From Pandoraea horticolens (GTDB taxonomy: Bacteria; Pseudomonadota; Gammaproteobacteria; Burkholderiales; Burkholderiaceae), in the NCBI RefSeq assembly GCF_902459555.1, contig NZ_CABPSM010000017.1:1-64000 (forward strand): DNA of 64,000 bases, in the 5' to 3' direction. The position numbers were made by a program, and so were the translations under genes. Below the pieces are notes generated by a model that was not told the origin of the DNA, did not search any database, and was given only the letters and a program-made list of their open reading frames with translations. Below, piece after piece: positions 19,235 to 28,044 of this stretch (its first letter is position 1; each line of letters begins with the position of its first letter).

Positions 19235-20314
19235 TCAGATCACGCGCACACCAGGAGTGCCCGGACGCATCGCGCCGACGATCGCCGCTTCGTCGAAACC
19301 GTCGGCACGGAATACCGCCAGCACATTGTCGACCGCACCGGGCGCGCAGGACACCAGCAAGCCGCCTGCCGTCTGTGGATCGCACAGCAAATCGCCGTCG
19401 CGTGCGGTAAGACGCTCGCCCATTTCCACGGATGCCCCATAGGACGCCCAGTTACGCCCGGACGCCCCCGTGATGCACCCGTTGTCGGCCAATTCCCGCA
19501 CGCCGTCGAACAGCGGCACATCGGACATGCGCAGATACGCCGCCAGATTCGCGCCCCGGCACATCTCCAGCGTGTGGCCGAGCAGACCAAAGCCGGTCAC
19601 GTCCGTGAGTGCATGCACGCCCGGCAACGCGGCGAGCGCCGGGCCGACGCGATTCAGGCGCGTCGTGGCGTCGATCATGCGGCGATAGCCCGCCTCGTCC
19701 AGTTGATTCTTCTTGAGCGCCGCCGACATGACGCCGACACCGAGCGGCTTGCCGAGAACCAGCACGTCACCCGCCTGTGCGTCCGAATTGCGCTTCAGAC
19801 GCTTCGGATGCACCACGCCGAGCGCGGCGAGGCCATAGATCGGCTCGACCGAGTCGATGCTGTGCCCGCCGGCAATCGGAATACCCGCCTCGGCGCAGAT
19901 CGACTCGCCACCGCGCAGAATCTCGCGAATCGTCTCGCGCGGCAGCACATTGATCGGCATGCCAACGATGGCCAGCGCGAAGATCGGCTTGCCGCCCATC
20001 GCGTAAATGTCGGACAGCGCATTGGTCGCGGCGATACGGCCGAAGTCGAACGGGTCGTCGACGATCGGCATGAAGAAGTCCGTCGTCGCGATGATGGCTT
20101 GCTCGTCGTTGAGCTGGTAGACCGCAGCATCGTCAGACGTCTCCGTGCCGACGAGCAGCGCTGCCGGCGCCGGCAGCGGCGCTTCGTTACGGGCGAGTAG
20201 TTCGGAAAGCACGCCCGGCGCGATCTTGCAGCCGCAGCCGCCACCGTGCGAGAGCGAAGTCAGACGCGGCGCGGCCGGTGCGGCGCCTGCTTGAGTTGCA
20301 TCGATTGCGGTCAT
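19235..20314 (-). CDS. selD: Selenide, water dikinase SelD
   Basis: 359 residues from MTAIDATQAG; a longer frame to 20503 is rejected because its added residues are low-complexity. SelD makes selenophosphate from selenide and ATP for selenocysteine and selenouridine. The active-site loop LSHGGGCGCKIAPG carries cysteine, not selenocysteine. Also present are IATTDFFMPIVDDPFDFGR, NALSDIYAMGGKP, AGGHSIDSVEPIYG, DVTGFGLLGH and DPQTAGGLL. No selA, selB or mnmH gene is in the window, so its product must serve genes elsewhere. The ribosome binding site is weak. Confidence 0.96.
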   Translation of the reverse strand: MTAIDATQAGAAPAAPRLTSLSHGGGCGCKIAPGVLSELLARNEAPLPAPAALLVGTETSDDAAVYQLNDEQAIIATTDFFMPIVDDPFDFGRIAATNALSDIYAMGGKPIFALAIVGMPINVLPRETIREILRGGESICAEAGIPIAGGHSIDSVEPIYGLAALGVVHPKRLKRNSDAQAGDVLVLGKPLGVGVMSAALKKNQLDEAGYRRMIDATTRLNRVGPALAALPGVHALTDVTGFGLLGHTLEMCRGANLAAYLRMSDVPLFDGVRELADNGCITGASGRNWASYGASVEMGERLTARDGDLLCDPQTAGGLLVSCAPGAVDNVLAVFRADGFDEAAIVGAMRPGTPGVRVI

Positions 20315-20608
20315 GGTCGTTGGTGTTCGTTGGAGATTGGCCGGAAACCCGTCGCAAGGCGTACCGCGGTGCCGCTCAAGGCGTCGTTGATACGCTCCGC
20401 TCCCGGAATGACGACAGTTTGCCAAAAGTCGACGTATTATGAAGCAGCTTTGGCGCGTCGATATGTCTCGAATGGGTCGATAGACGTCTGTCGATGCCGC
20501 CATGCTACCGATTCACATCGTCCCTGCATCGCAGAACGCCATTGCTGCCGTATTGCAGCACCCTAATTACCATGCGCCGTGAGCGCTGACGCCAAGGGAG
20601 ACCTCATC

Positions 20609-21775
20609 ATGCAACGCCGCCGTTTCCTCTCGCTGGGTGCCTGCGCCCTGCCCGCCTCTGTCCTGTCGACTTCGCTGCTGCCCGCCCATGCGCAGGCGGC
20701 ACCCTCACGCACACCGGCAGGCACGCCGTCGGCCAGCCCCGTCGAAGGCTGGCGTACCTTCGAACTGACGACGCAGGTCGACCTGCCGGCCGGTAACGGT
20801 AACGGCCCGGCAAACGTCTGGCTGCCGGTGGCAACCTCGCCGTCCGGGGGCTACCAGCGCGCGCTCGGCGCACGCTGGGAGGCGCCGGGGGCCAACGCCG
20901 AGTTGCGCACGGTGCGCGGCGCGTCAGGCATCGGTGTGCCGATGCTGGCCGTGGCCTGGCCCGATGGCGCGACGCAAGCGCCCCGCACGGTCACGCTGGT
21001 GAACACCTTCGCCACGCGCGACCGGCATGTGGATCTGGCGCAGCCGCCCTCGGCCAACGCACCACGCGAAGCGCCCGAAGTGCTGCGTCAATATCTCCGC
21101 CCGACGGCGCTTCAGCCGACCGACGGCCTCGTGCGCGAGACGGCCGAGAAGATCACACGCGGCGAAAAGGGTGATGTGGAAAAAGCACGCGCCATCTATC
21201 AGTGGATCGTCGAGAACTGCCGCCGCGAAGGTTCGGTGCGCGGCTGCGGCACCGGCGACGTGCGCTACATGCTGACCACCGGCAACCTCGCGGGCAAGTG
21301 TGCCGATATCAATGCGCTCTTCACCGCGCTCGCACGCTCGGTCGGCATTCCCGCACGCGACGCTTACGGGGTGCGCGTCGCGGCGTCGAATCATGGCTTC
21401 AACAGCCTGGGCAAGGCAGGCGACGTCACGCGTGCGCAGCATTGCCGCGCCGAGTTCTACGCCGCCGGCTACGGCTGGGTGCCGGTCGACCCGGCAGACG
21501 TGCGCAAGGTCGTGCTCGAGGAAGTGCCGGGCGGCCTGCCGGTCGACGACCTGCGCGTGCGTGCGGCGCGCGCGATGCTCTTCGGGCAGTGGGAGATGAA
21601 CTGGGTCGCGTTCAATCACGGCGCTGACGTGCCGCTGCCGGGCGCGCGAGCCGCACAAGACAACACCGTCCCGTTCCTTATGTATCCGAACGGCGAAGTG
21701 GCGCGTGCCCAGCTCGACAGCCTCAATCCGGACACCTTCCGCTATCGCATGAACGCCCGCGAGATCACGGCCTGA
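20609..21775 (+). CDS. Tat-exported transglutaminase-like cysteine protein
   Basis: 388 residues from ATG 20609, preceded by AAGGGAG at nine bases. The N-terminus MQRRRFLSLG and a hydrophobic stretch ending in AHAQA form a twin-arginine signal peptide, so the protein is periplasmic. The transglutaminase-like (PF01841 type) core has the cysteine in NLAGKCADINALFTALAR near residue 235, the histidine in AQHCRAEFYAAGYG and the aspartate in WVPVDPADVR, forming a Cys-His-Asp triad. It may hydrolyse or cross-link peptide amide bonds. It lies about 60 bases before a Tat-exported thioredoxin-like gene and is probably co-transcribed with it. Confidence 0.85.
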   Translation: MQRRRFLSLGACALPASVLSTSLLPAHAQAAPSRTPAGTPSASPVEGWRTFELTTQVDLPAGNGNGPANVWLPVATSPSGGYQRALGARWEAPGANAELRTVRGASGIGVPMLAVAWPDGATQAPRTVTLVNTFATRDRHVDLAQPPSANAPREAPEVLRQYLRPTALQPTDGLVRETAEKITRGEKGDVEKARAIYQWIVENCRREGSVRGCGTGDVRYMLTTGNLAGKCADINALFTALARSVGIPARDAYGVRVAASNHGFNSLGKAGDVTRAQHCRAEFYAAGYGWVPVDPADVRKVVLEEVPGGLPVDDLRVRAARAMLFGQWEMNWVAFNHGADVPLPGARAAQDNTVPFLMYPNGEVARAQLDSLNPDTFRYRMNAREITA

Positions 21776-21836
21776 TACCTGATACGAACCACGGTATCCA
21801 CGACCTCCAGAACATCACACGAAGGAGCGCATCGCC

Positions 21837-22436
21837 ATGCAGCGGCGTCATTTTCTTCACACCCTCGGGGCCCTCGGGACGGCCGGCGCGCTAGGCGGCA
21901 CCGGCACGCAGGCGTTGGCGGCCGGCCCGGCCAAGGGAGCGGCGGAAGTCGATGACAGCACGCTCGCCGGCGCCTCCGGCGGCACGCTGTCGGCATGGCG
22001 CGGCACCACACCGGCGTTCACGCTCGACGGACTCGATGGCAAGCCGTACGCGTTGTCGGAATGGCGCGGGCGCGTGGTCATCCTCAACTTCTGGGCAACG
22101 TGGTGCGGCCCCTGCCGCGAAGAAATTCCGGCGATGGGCGCGGTGGCGCGTCAATACCGTCAGCGAGGCCTCGCGCTGGTCGCGGTCAATTACAAAGAAC
22201 CGATCGCCACGGTCAAGCCGTTCATCGACAAACTGCCTATCGACGGCACAGTCCTGCTCGATGCCGACGGCGCGGTCTACAAGCGCTTCGGATCGCTCGG
22301 CTTGCCCGCCACGTATCTCATCGATCGGGCGGGCAACGCGCGCTTCTGGCGCATGGGCGAACTGGCATGGAGCGACGTCGGCCTGCACGGGCACATCGAG
22401 GCGCTGCTCACGCAAAAGGGTGGCGCGACGGCCTGA
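21837..22436 (+). CDS. Tat-exported TlpA-like thioredoxin
   Basis: 199 residues with GAAGGAG upstream of ATG 21837. The start MQRRHFLHTLG is a twin-arginine signal, giving a periplasmic protein. The thioredoxin-fold domain starts near residue 60 and has the redox motif NFWATWCGPCREEIPAM and the cis-proline in LGLPATYLIDRAG. TlpA/ResA-type proteins reduce disulfides in the periplasm, for example in cytochrome c or copper-site maturation. The partner may be the cysteine-dependent transglutaminase-like protein encoded just upstream. A 13-base poly-C tract begins two bases after the stop. Confidence 0.88.
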   Translation: MQRRHFLHTLGALGTAGALGGTGTQALAAGPAKGAAEVDDSTLAGASGGTLSAWRGTTPAFTLDGLDGKPYALSEWRGRVVILNFWATWCGPCREEIPAMGAVARQYRQRGLALVAVNYKEPIATVKPFIDKLPIDGTVLLDADGAVYKRFGSLGLPATYLIDRAGNARFWRMGELAWSDVGLHGHIEALLTQKGGATA

Positions 22437-22438
22437 CG

Positions 22439-22451
22439 CCCCCCCCCCCCC
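22439..22451 (+). repeat. Poly-C tract (13 C)
   Basis: Thirteen consecutive C follow the TlpA-like stop codon and precede the end of the convergent LysR gene. Such tracts slip during replication and sequencing. Here it lies outside both coding regions. Confidence 0.9.
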
Positions 22452-22479
22452 ACACACCGTGGCGCAAACGCATCGCTCG

Positions 22480-23403
22480 TCACTCGGCGGCGAGCGTCTG
22501 CGCCGTTTCATTGACGTGATTCAGCAACCGTGCCGCCGGGCCGGCGAGCACGCCTTCGCGATGCGCACAGTACAGGGGCGCGCGCGGCGCAGGGGCGAGT
22601 GGTCGATAGACGATGCCCTCGACCTGCATGCGCATGAGTGAGGCGGGCACCACCGACACCCCCAGTCCGGCCGCCACGAGCGAGAGCGTCGTGAGCAGAC
22701 GCGGCGCCTCCTGCTCGATGTTCGGGCTGAAGCCTGCGCCGTGGCACGCCGCGATGATGGCGTCGTATAGCCCCTGCCCCGTGCGGCGACGATAGAGAAT
22801 CAACTTCTCCGCCGCGATGGACGTCATCGGCACGGCCGCCTTGCCGGCGCGTCCCGTAAGCGCCAGCGGGTGTGCCGAGGGCACCGCAAGCACCATCGAC
22901 TCTTCGAGCACCGGCACGAAGACGATCTGCCCGATATCGCCCTGCGGCTGACGAATGAACGCGACGTCCAGATGGCCGTCTCGCAGACCGTCGAGCAATT
23001 CGCTCGTGCTGCTCTCGTCGAGCATCAACGAGACCGACGGGGCATCGCGGCGGAACGCGCGAATCACCGTCGGCACGAACGGATGCAGCGCCGCCGAGCT
23101 GGTAAAACCCACGGACAACCGCCCTTTGATCCCCGCCGCGACACGGCGCACGTCGTCCACCGCCTGGTCGAGTTTGCGAACGACATCATGCGCGTCGCCG
23201 AGAAACGCCTGACCCGCGTCCGTGAGCGCCATGCCGCGCGGCAAACGCTCGAAGAGCGTCACGCCCAACTGCGTTTCGAGCACCCGGATCTGCTGCGAAA
23301 GCGGCGGTTGTCCAATGCCCAGACGCTCCGCCGCACGCGTCATATGCCCTGTTTCGGCCACGGCAATGAAATAGCGCAGCAAGCGTATGTCAATATTTGC
23401 CAT
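22480..23403 (-). CDS. LysR-family regulator, probable regulator of the chromate transporter pair
   Basis: 307 residues. The N-terminal helix-turn-helix (MTRAAERLGIGQPPLSQQIRVLE) and the effector-binding domain from about residue 90 are typical of LysR regulators. It is divergent from the chrA-like pair with 160 bases between, and a 16-bp palindrome lies 31 bases upstream of its start. Control of the transporters is inferred from position; the effector is unknown. Confidence 0.9.
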   Translation of the reverse strand: MANIDIRLLRYFIAVAETGHMTRAAERLGIGQPPLSQQIRVLETQLGVTLFERLPRGMALTDAGQAFLGDAHDVVRKLDQAVDDVRRVAAGIKGRLSVGFTSSAALHPFVPTVIRAFRRDAPSVSLMLDESSTSELLDGLRDGHLDVAFIRQPQGDIGQIVFVPVLEESMVLAVPSAHPLALTGRAGKAAVPMTSIAAEKLILYRRRTGQGLYDAIIAACHGAGFSPNIEQEAPRLLTTLSLVAAGLGVSVVPASLMRMQVEGIVYRPLAPAPRAPLYCAHREGVLAGPAARLLNHVNETAQTLAAE

Positions 23404-23433
23404 ATTAGTTCGATATGAATCGAGTCACTTCCA

Positions 23434-23449
23434 TATATTGGACAATATA
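23434..23449. promoter_or_regulatory. Candidate LysR operator (TATATTG-N2-CAATATA)
   Basis: Two perfect 7-base inverted arms with a 2-base centre lie in the divergent region between the LysR gene and the chrA-like pair. The AT-rich dyad with T...A ends fits a LysR binding site and probably also overlaps a promoter. Confidence 0.55.
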
Positions 23450-23563
23450 GCGCAATCATCCTACGCTCAAGGGGTTCCGCGCGGCGACTCGTGCATCTCT
23501 GCCCCGATGACACGCCCGGCCCGGCGCCCTCCACCGTAGTCCAGTTTTCATAACGAACCTGCC

Positions 23564-24166
23564 ATGAACACTCCGGCCCCAACCACCTCTGCCACATCCG
23601 GCACACCCGCCACGGTACAAGTCCCTCCTGTCGCCGACGCCCCCAGTGTTCGCGCCCTCTTCTTCGGTTTCCTCGGTCTCGGCATGACGGCGTTCGGCGG
23701 CGCGTTGCCGCTGGCGAGGCGCATGATCGTCGAGAAACATCGATGGCTCACGCCGGCCGAATTCACCGATCTGCTGGGCCTGTGTCAGTTTTTGCCCGGC
23801 GGCAACATCATCAATCTGTCGGTCGCGCTCGGCATGCGCTTTCGTGGCTGGCGCGGCGCGCTCGCATCGATCCTCGGCCTGATAGCAGCGCCGTCTGCCG
23901 TGGTCATCGTGCTGGGCACGATCTATCAGCACTTTCAAAGCGATTCGCACGTAAAGCATCTCTTCGCCGGCCTCGCGGCGGCCGCAGCCGGCCTGTTGAT
24001 TCAGATGGCATGGAAAGTGACGTGGCCACTGCGCAAGTCCCTCGCACTCGCCTGCGTGGCGGTGGCCTGCTTCATTGCGATTGCCGTGCTGCGCGTGCCG
24101 CTGGTGCTCACCATGCTCGTGATGACGCCGATCTCGATTTACGCCACGTGGCGGGTTTCGCAATGA
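23564..24166 (+). CDS. chrA: Chromate transporter, short-chain ChrA subunit 1
   Basis: 200 residues, about half a full-length ChrA, with five or six predicted membrane segments. Recognisable stretches are GFLGLGMTAFGGALPLARRM near residue 30, LLGLCQFLPGGNIINLSVALG and the Gly-rich loop following. Short-chain ChrA proteins occur as adjacent pairs that together make one chromate/sulfate antiporter in the inner membrane. The downstream half starts inside the stop codon of this gene (ATGA overlap). Confidence 0.88.
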   Translation: MNTPAPTTSATSGTPATVQVPPVADAPSVRALFFGFLGLGMTAFGGALPLARRMIVEKHRWLTPAEFTDLLGLCQFLPGGNIINLSVALGMRFRGWRGALASILGLIAAPSAVVIVLGTIYQHFQSDSHVKHLFAGLAAAAAGLLIQMAWKVTWPLRKSLALACVAVACFIAIAVLRVPLVLTMLVMTPISIYATWRVSQ

Positions 24167-24693
24167 CCGGCACGCTCATCTCGCTCGCGCTCATCTTCAC
24201 GCAGTTATCGGTGCTGGCGTTTGGTGGCGGTAACACGATCCTGCCGGAGATGGAGCGTCAGGTCGTCGAGCTGCACCACTGGATGACGTCGGAAGAATTC
24301 AGTGCGCTGTTTGCGCTAGGGCAGGCCGCGCCCGGCCCGAATCTCATGATCGTCACGCTCGTCGGCTGGCACGTGGCCGGCTGGCAAGGCATGCTCGTCA
24401 CGTCGCTCGCAAAGTTTGGGCCGTCGTCGCTCATCACTGCGGGTGTCCTGCACTTGTGGGAGCGCTTCAAAGACCGGTCGTGGCGTCGCATCGTGCAGGC
24501 CGGCCTCGTGCCGATGACGGCCGGTCTTGTCGCCGCGAGTGCCGCACTCATTGCCGAAGCGTCGGCAACGTCATGGCTGCTCGCGGGCATCACTGCCTGC
24601 GTGGCAGTACTCGCGATCCGCACCCGTGTGCATCCGTTGTGGTGGCTCGCGGCAGGCAGCGTCGCGGGACTGCTGGGCGGGGCGTATCTGTAG
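24163..24693 (+). CDS. Chromate transporter, short-chain ChrA subunit 2
   Basis: 176 residues from ATG 24163, overlapping the stop of the first half by four bases. The ChrA domain signatures repeat here: LAFGGGNTILPEMERQVV near residue 20 and ALGQAAPGPNLMIVTLVGW near residue 50, then hydrophobic segments to the C-terminus. Together with subunit 1 it forms the pair needed for transport. Substrate (chromate or another oxyanion) is inferred from the family. Confidence 0.88.
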   Translation: MTGTLISLALIFTQLSVLAFGGGNTILPEMERQVVELHHWMTSEEFSALFALGQAAPGPNLMIVTLVGWHVAGWQGMLVTSLAKFGPSSLITAGVLHLWERFKDRSWRRIVQAGLVPMTAGLVAASAALIAEASATSWLLAGITACVAVLAIRTRVHPLWWLAAGSVAGLLGGAYL

Positions 24694-24713
24694 CCCCGCG
24701 TGGGCGATGCCGG

Positions 24714-26060
24714 TTACGCCCTGCCTTCCTCACACACCTGCGCGAAATCCGCACGCCAGTGGTCACGGCCCAACGCGCGAATACCGTCGACCAGATGCAT
24801 CCAGTCGGTGGACCCGATCACCAGCGACGGTGGGGTATCGCCGCGCGCCAATGCGGCGAGACGGGGTGGGCAAGGTTCCCGCATCTCGGGCTTGCCGGCC
24901 ACCAGCATCACGCGGGCAAGCCATTGCGAGACATCGACCGGGATCGTCGACGTGACGACCTGCCCGGCCTGCGCCTGCGGCTCGTCGGACCAGTACCATG
25001 CGAAGCGCGCACTGACGCTCGCGCGTATTGCGATACCCAGAGCGTCGAGCACGCGGTCGCAGGTCAGCCCTCGCTGGGCGCCAGCCATCAGGGCGAATTC
25101 GCCGATATCGCGCCAGTCGGAGGCACTGCCGCAATCCTCCCGCACGCTCGCCGCCATCAACGCGACGACACGAGACCTGATACGCCGCAGCGCGTCGGGA
25201 TGGGTCAGTAGCCGCCGCTCCCTGCGCGTTTCTTTCGAGAGATCGTTCGTTGTCTCGGCCGGATCGAAAAGCTGAATGTCGACCGGATGAACGGTAAACG
25301 TCGGCGAGCCCGCAACGTCGTGGCGCCAGTCGGGTTCGAGACGGTCGCACAGGAGTGCAAAGGCGCCGTCGAATCTGACCAGCGAGGGGCGAGCATCGTC
25401 CACGCGCAATGCCTCACGCATCGCCTGAGGCAGCCTGAAGCGCAGACCGTGCGCCAGAAGCTGACACAGCGAGGCCACTCTGTCGCTTTGGGCAACGCAG
25501 GTTTGCGGCGCATCGGCGATGTGAAGGATGAGAGCCTCCGCGATCTTCCGCTCGGCCAGCTTGCGCCCCGACGACGCGGCGCCCTGCGCGGCCCCCTCCG
25601 GGAGAGACCCATTAGCGAACATCTGCGTCGCGTCGAATGCCGCGAGGCATTGCCGCATCGAAGTGAGATCTGCCGGGGTACGGCGACGAAGTTGCGTCTG
25701 CGTCTGAAGCGCCCACTGGCGCTGCGCTTGGGCGCCCTCACCCAAGGCGTTCTCCAGCGCACGCCACTCCGGCCATAGATAGCGCACCGCCGCGCCAATG
25801 GTCAGCGCACTCAGCGCACAGGCGAACGCCACATCCGCCACACCTGCCGTGGCCGGCGCGCTGAGCGCCCGTTCCTGATGACGGCAGCCCGTGCTTTGCC
25901 ATGCGTCGCTCAGTAAATGATGCAGGCCGCTGTCTCTCAGACACGCGGCGGCGCCTTTGAAGTCGCCCCGGAGTCCGTCGTAGACACAGTTCGCCACCTC
26001 GTAAGCCAGGTGCAGGAACGTACTCGGGGATGAGGATGCCGCATGAGGCACAAATGGCAT
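24714..26060 (-). CDS. Unrecognised protein, no family assigned
   Basis: 448 residues from ATG 26060, chosen because AAGGAAG precedes it by five bases. I do not recognise it. The N-terminal 60 residues contain no clear signal peptide. One hydrophobic stretch at about residues 76-97 (VAFACALSALTIGAAV) could be a membrane helix or a buried helix. The rest is helical and rich in Ala, Arg and Leu, with a His/Cys-containing N-terminal part and a C-terminal part with several tryptophans. It is a single gene between the ChrA pair and a LysE exporter. Codon use is like its neighbours. Confidence 0.6.
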   Translation of the reverse strand: MPFVPHAASSSPSTFLHLAYEVANCVYDGLRGDFKGAAACLRDSGLHHLLSDAWQSTGCRHQERALSAPATAGVADVAFACALSALTIGAAVRYLWPEWRALENALGEGAQAQRQWALQTQTQLRRRTPADLTSMRQCLAAFDATQMFANGSLPEGAAQGAASSGRKLAERKIAEALILHIADAPQTCVAQSDRVASLCQLLAHGLRFRLPQAMREALRVDDARPSLVRFDGAFALLCDRLEPDWRHDVAGSPTFTVHPVDIQLFDPAETTNDLSKETRRERRLLTHPDALRRIRSRVVALMAASVREDCGSASDWRDIGEFALMAGAQRGLTCDRVLDALGIAIRASVSARFAWYWSDEPQAQAGQVVTSTIPVDVSQWLARVMLVAGKPEMREPCPPRLAALARGDTPPSLVIGSTDWMHLVDGIRALGRDHWRADFAQVCEEGRA

Positions 26061-26217
26061 ATCGCTTCCTTGTTTTGACGTCGAAAATGCCAACATCCTC
26101 CGCTGAAGCCACGCGAGAGGCTTCGGCATTCGCTCAGCCCCCTATCGGGCACGTTGCTGCGGAATCTGGGATGATGTCGCCATTGCGTCGCCGCCGATTG
26201 TCCTGGAGAGAGACCCC

Positions 26218-26844
26218 ATGCCGACCTTCGCCACCCTCGCCACGTTCGTTGTCGTCGTACTCGGGCTGTTTCTGATTCCCGGCCCGGCGGTATTGCTAAC
26301 CATCACGCGCACCGTGCAAGGCGGGCGGCGTGCAGGCATCATGACGGGGATAGGGATTGCGCTGGGCGATCTCGTGCACACGCTGTGTGCAGCCGTGGGG
26401 CTCTCGGCGGTGCTGATGACCTCGGCACTGGCGTTCGATGTGGTGAAGTATGTGGGGGCCGCGTATCTGATCTATCTGGGTATCAAGGCATTGCGCGAGC
26501 GCCCGTCCGATCCGCAACTGCCCGTGACCCCGAAAGTCTCGCCCGGACGCGCCTTCGTGCAGGCGGTGGCCACCGAAGTGCTCAATCCGAAAACCGCCCT
26601 CTTCTTCCTCGCCTTCATGCCGCAGTTCGTGCATGCGAGCGAGGGCAATGTCTTCGCGCAGTTCCTGGTGCTGGGGCTGGTGTTCGTCGCGATGAGCGCG
26701 CTCTATACCGCAGCGATCGCGTTGTCGGTGCGCCCGCTCGGCAGGGTCGTGCGACGCTTCACAGGGTTGCTGCGCTGGCAGGGCAAGATCATCGGCACGA
26801 TCTTCATCGGCCTCGGTCTGCGGGTTGCCATGCAGCAGCGCTGA
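26218..26844 (+). CDS. LysE/RhtB family amino-acid exporter
   Basis: 208 residues with six predicted membrane segments and GAGAG upstream of the start. The family signature FLIPGPAVLLTITRTVQGGRRAG lies at the N-terminus and the second conserved region ATEVLNPKTALFFLAFMPQF near residue 125. RhtB proteins export amino acids or homoserine lactones by proton antiport; the substrate is not predictable. Divergent from the unknown gene at 24714-26060. Confidence 0.92.
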   Translation: MPTFATLATFVVVVLGLFLIPGPAVLLTITRTVQGGRRAGIMTGIGIALGDLVHTLCAAVGLSAVLMTSALAFDVVKYVGAAYLIYLGIKALRERPSDPQLPVTPKVSPGRAFVQAVATEVLNPKTALFFLAFMPQFVHASEGNVFAQFLVLGLVFVAMSALYTAAIALSVRPLGRVVRRFTGLLRWQGKIIGTIFIGLGLRVAMQQR

Positions 26845-26877
26845 TCCCCTTGCCGTTGAGTCATCGATTGCCGTTGG

Positions 26878-26899
26878 TTGGGGGCGAGTTGGGGGCGAG
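26878..26899 (+). repeat. Two tandem copies of an 11-base unit
   Basis: TTGGGGGCGAG occurs twice head to tail in the gap before the DUF3047 gene. It is a short G-rich duplication with no evident function. Confidence 0.7.
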
Positions 26900-26967
26900 T
26901 CCCCCCGGAGGCACGGGCCATCCGGCCGGTGCCAGCGGTGTCCCTGCCTACGCCGGAGTCGCTCACC

Positions 26968-27798
26968 ATGCATCGTATCGTCTCGCCGCTTCGCTCGCCG
27001 GGCCACGTTAGCCGCCCTGTCAGCAGACCATCGCACCGGACTTCCTCGCCCATGAGGACCTTGGCGCTCGCGCTCAGCCTGATCGTCTGCGGGCTCGCCG
27101 CCACGGCGGCCAGCGCGGCCGACCCCGCGGCCGCCGCGCCGGTAGCCATCTCCTTCTCCAAAGCGAATCCGGGTAACGCACTGCCGCCCGGCTGGCAGAA
27201 TTTGCCGGTCGTCAGCGGCAAGAAGCTCACCACCTACACGGTCGTCATCGATGGCGGACGCAATGTCATCGAAGCCAATTCGGTCGATTCGGCCTCGGCA
27301 CTGATGGCCAAGGGAGACAGTGTCGACATCGCTGCGACGCCGGGCGTGACGTGGCGCTGGAAAGTCGACAAAGCCATCCCAGGCGCCGATAACCGCGTCG
27401 GCGACAAAGAGGATTCGCCCGCGCGGCTGGTGTTTGTCTTCGATGGCGATAAATCCTCGCTGCCCTTCGGCGACCGTGCGGCGATGACGCTAGCCAAGGT
27501 CGGCGGCGAAGATCTTCCCTACGCCACGCTGATGTACATCTGGTCTAACGACGCGGCGCCGGGCAGTGTCATCCAGAACCCGCACACCGACCGGGTGCAG
27601 ATGCTTGTGGTGGCGGGCGGCGATGGGTCGCTCGGCAAATGGCAGACCTTCTCGCGTAACCTCGCGGCGGATTACGAACGCATCTATCAGGAGAAGCCGG
27701 GCAAGCTGCTCGGCTACGGCATCTTCACCGACAGTGACAACACCCATGCAAGTGCGCATGCATGGTACGGAGACATCCGGGTCGGCCCGGCCAAATAG
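26968..27798 (+). CDS. DUF3047 family exported protein
   Basis: 276 residues from ATG 26968, which has GGAG nine bases upstream. ATG 27052 would give a cleaner signal peptide (MRTLALALSLIVCGLAA, cleaved after ASA) and a 248-residue protein; the start is undecided between the two. The mature part matches the DUF3047 pattern: PPGWQNL, VTWRWKVDKAIPGADNR, KEDSPARLVFVFDG, YIWSNDAAPGSV and the C-terminal TDSDNTHASAHAWYGDIR. Periplasmic location is inferred. The function of the family is unknown. Confidence 0.85.
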   Translation: MHRIVSPLRSPGHVSRPVSRPSHRTSSPMRTLALALSLIVCGLAATAASAADPAAAAPVAISFSKANPGNALPPGWQNLPVVSGKKLTTYTVVIDGGRNVIEANSVDSASALMAKGDSVDIAATPGVTWRWKVDKAIPGADNRVGDKEDSPARLVFVFDGDKSSLPFGDRAAMTLAKVGGEDLPYATLMYIWSNDAAPGSVIQNPHTDRVQMLVVAGGDGSLGKWQTFSRNLAADYERIYQEKPGKLLGYGIFTDSDNTHASAHAWYGDIRVGPAK

Positions 27799-27910
27799 CG
27801 CGCGATGTCTTCCCCGGCGGTCGAGCCCTCTCGCCGGGAAAATCCGCCCCCGGTTTCATCAGCCGACACCCATGCAAAAAGCATGTTCGATCGCATCGAA
27901 AAAAACTCTG

Positions 27911-27934
27911 AAAGCCCCACCTGACGGGGCTTTT
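27911..27934 (+). terminator. Terminator after the DUF3047 gene
   Basis: AAAGCCCC at 27911-27918 pairs with GGGGCTTT at 27926-27933 around a 7-base loop, ending in TTTT. It lies about 110 bases after the stop and before the PBP gene. Confidence 0.75.
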
Positions 27935-28044
27935 GCGCTATTGCAACAGTCGCTTGCGTGCTACGCTATCTCGCCTAGAATTTGAGCCAGAGTTTGTTGA
28001 TCGGTTCATTGCTGTTCACGCCTCTCACCGCCTTCGCGAGCGCC

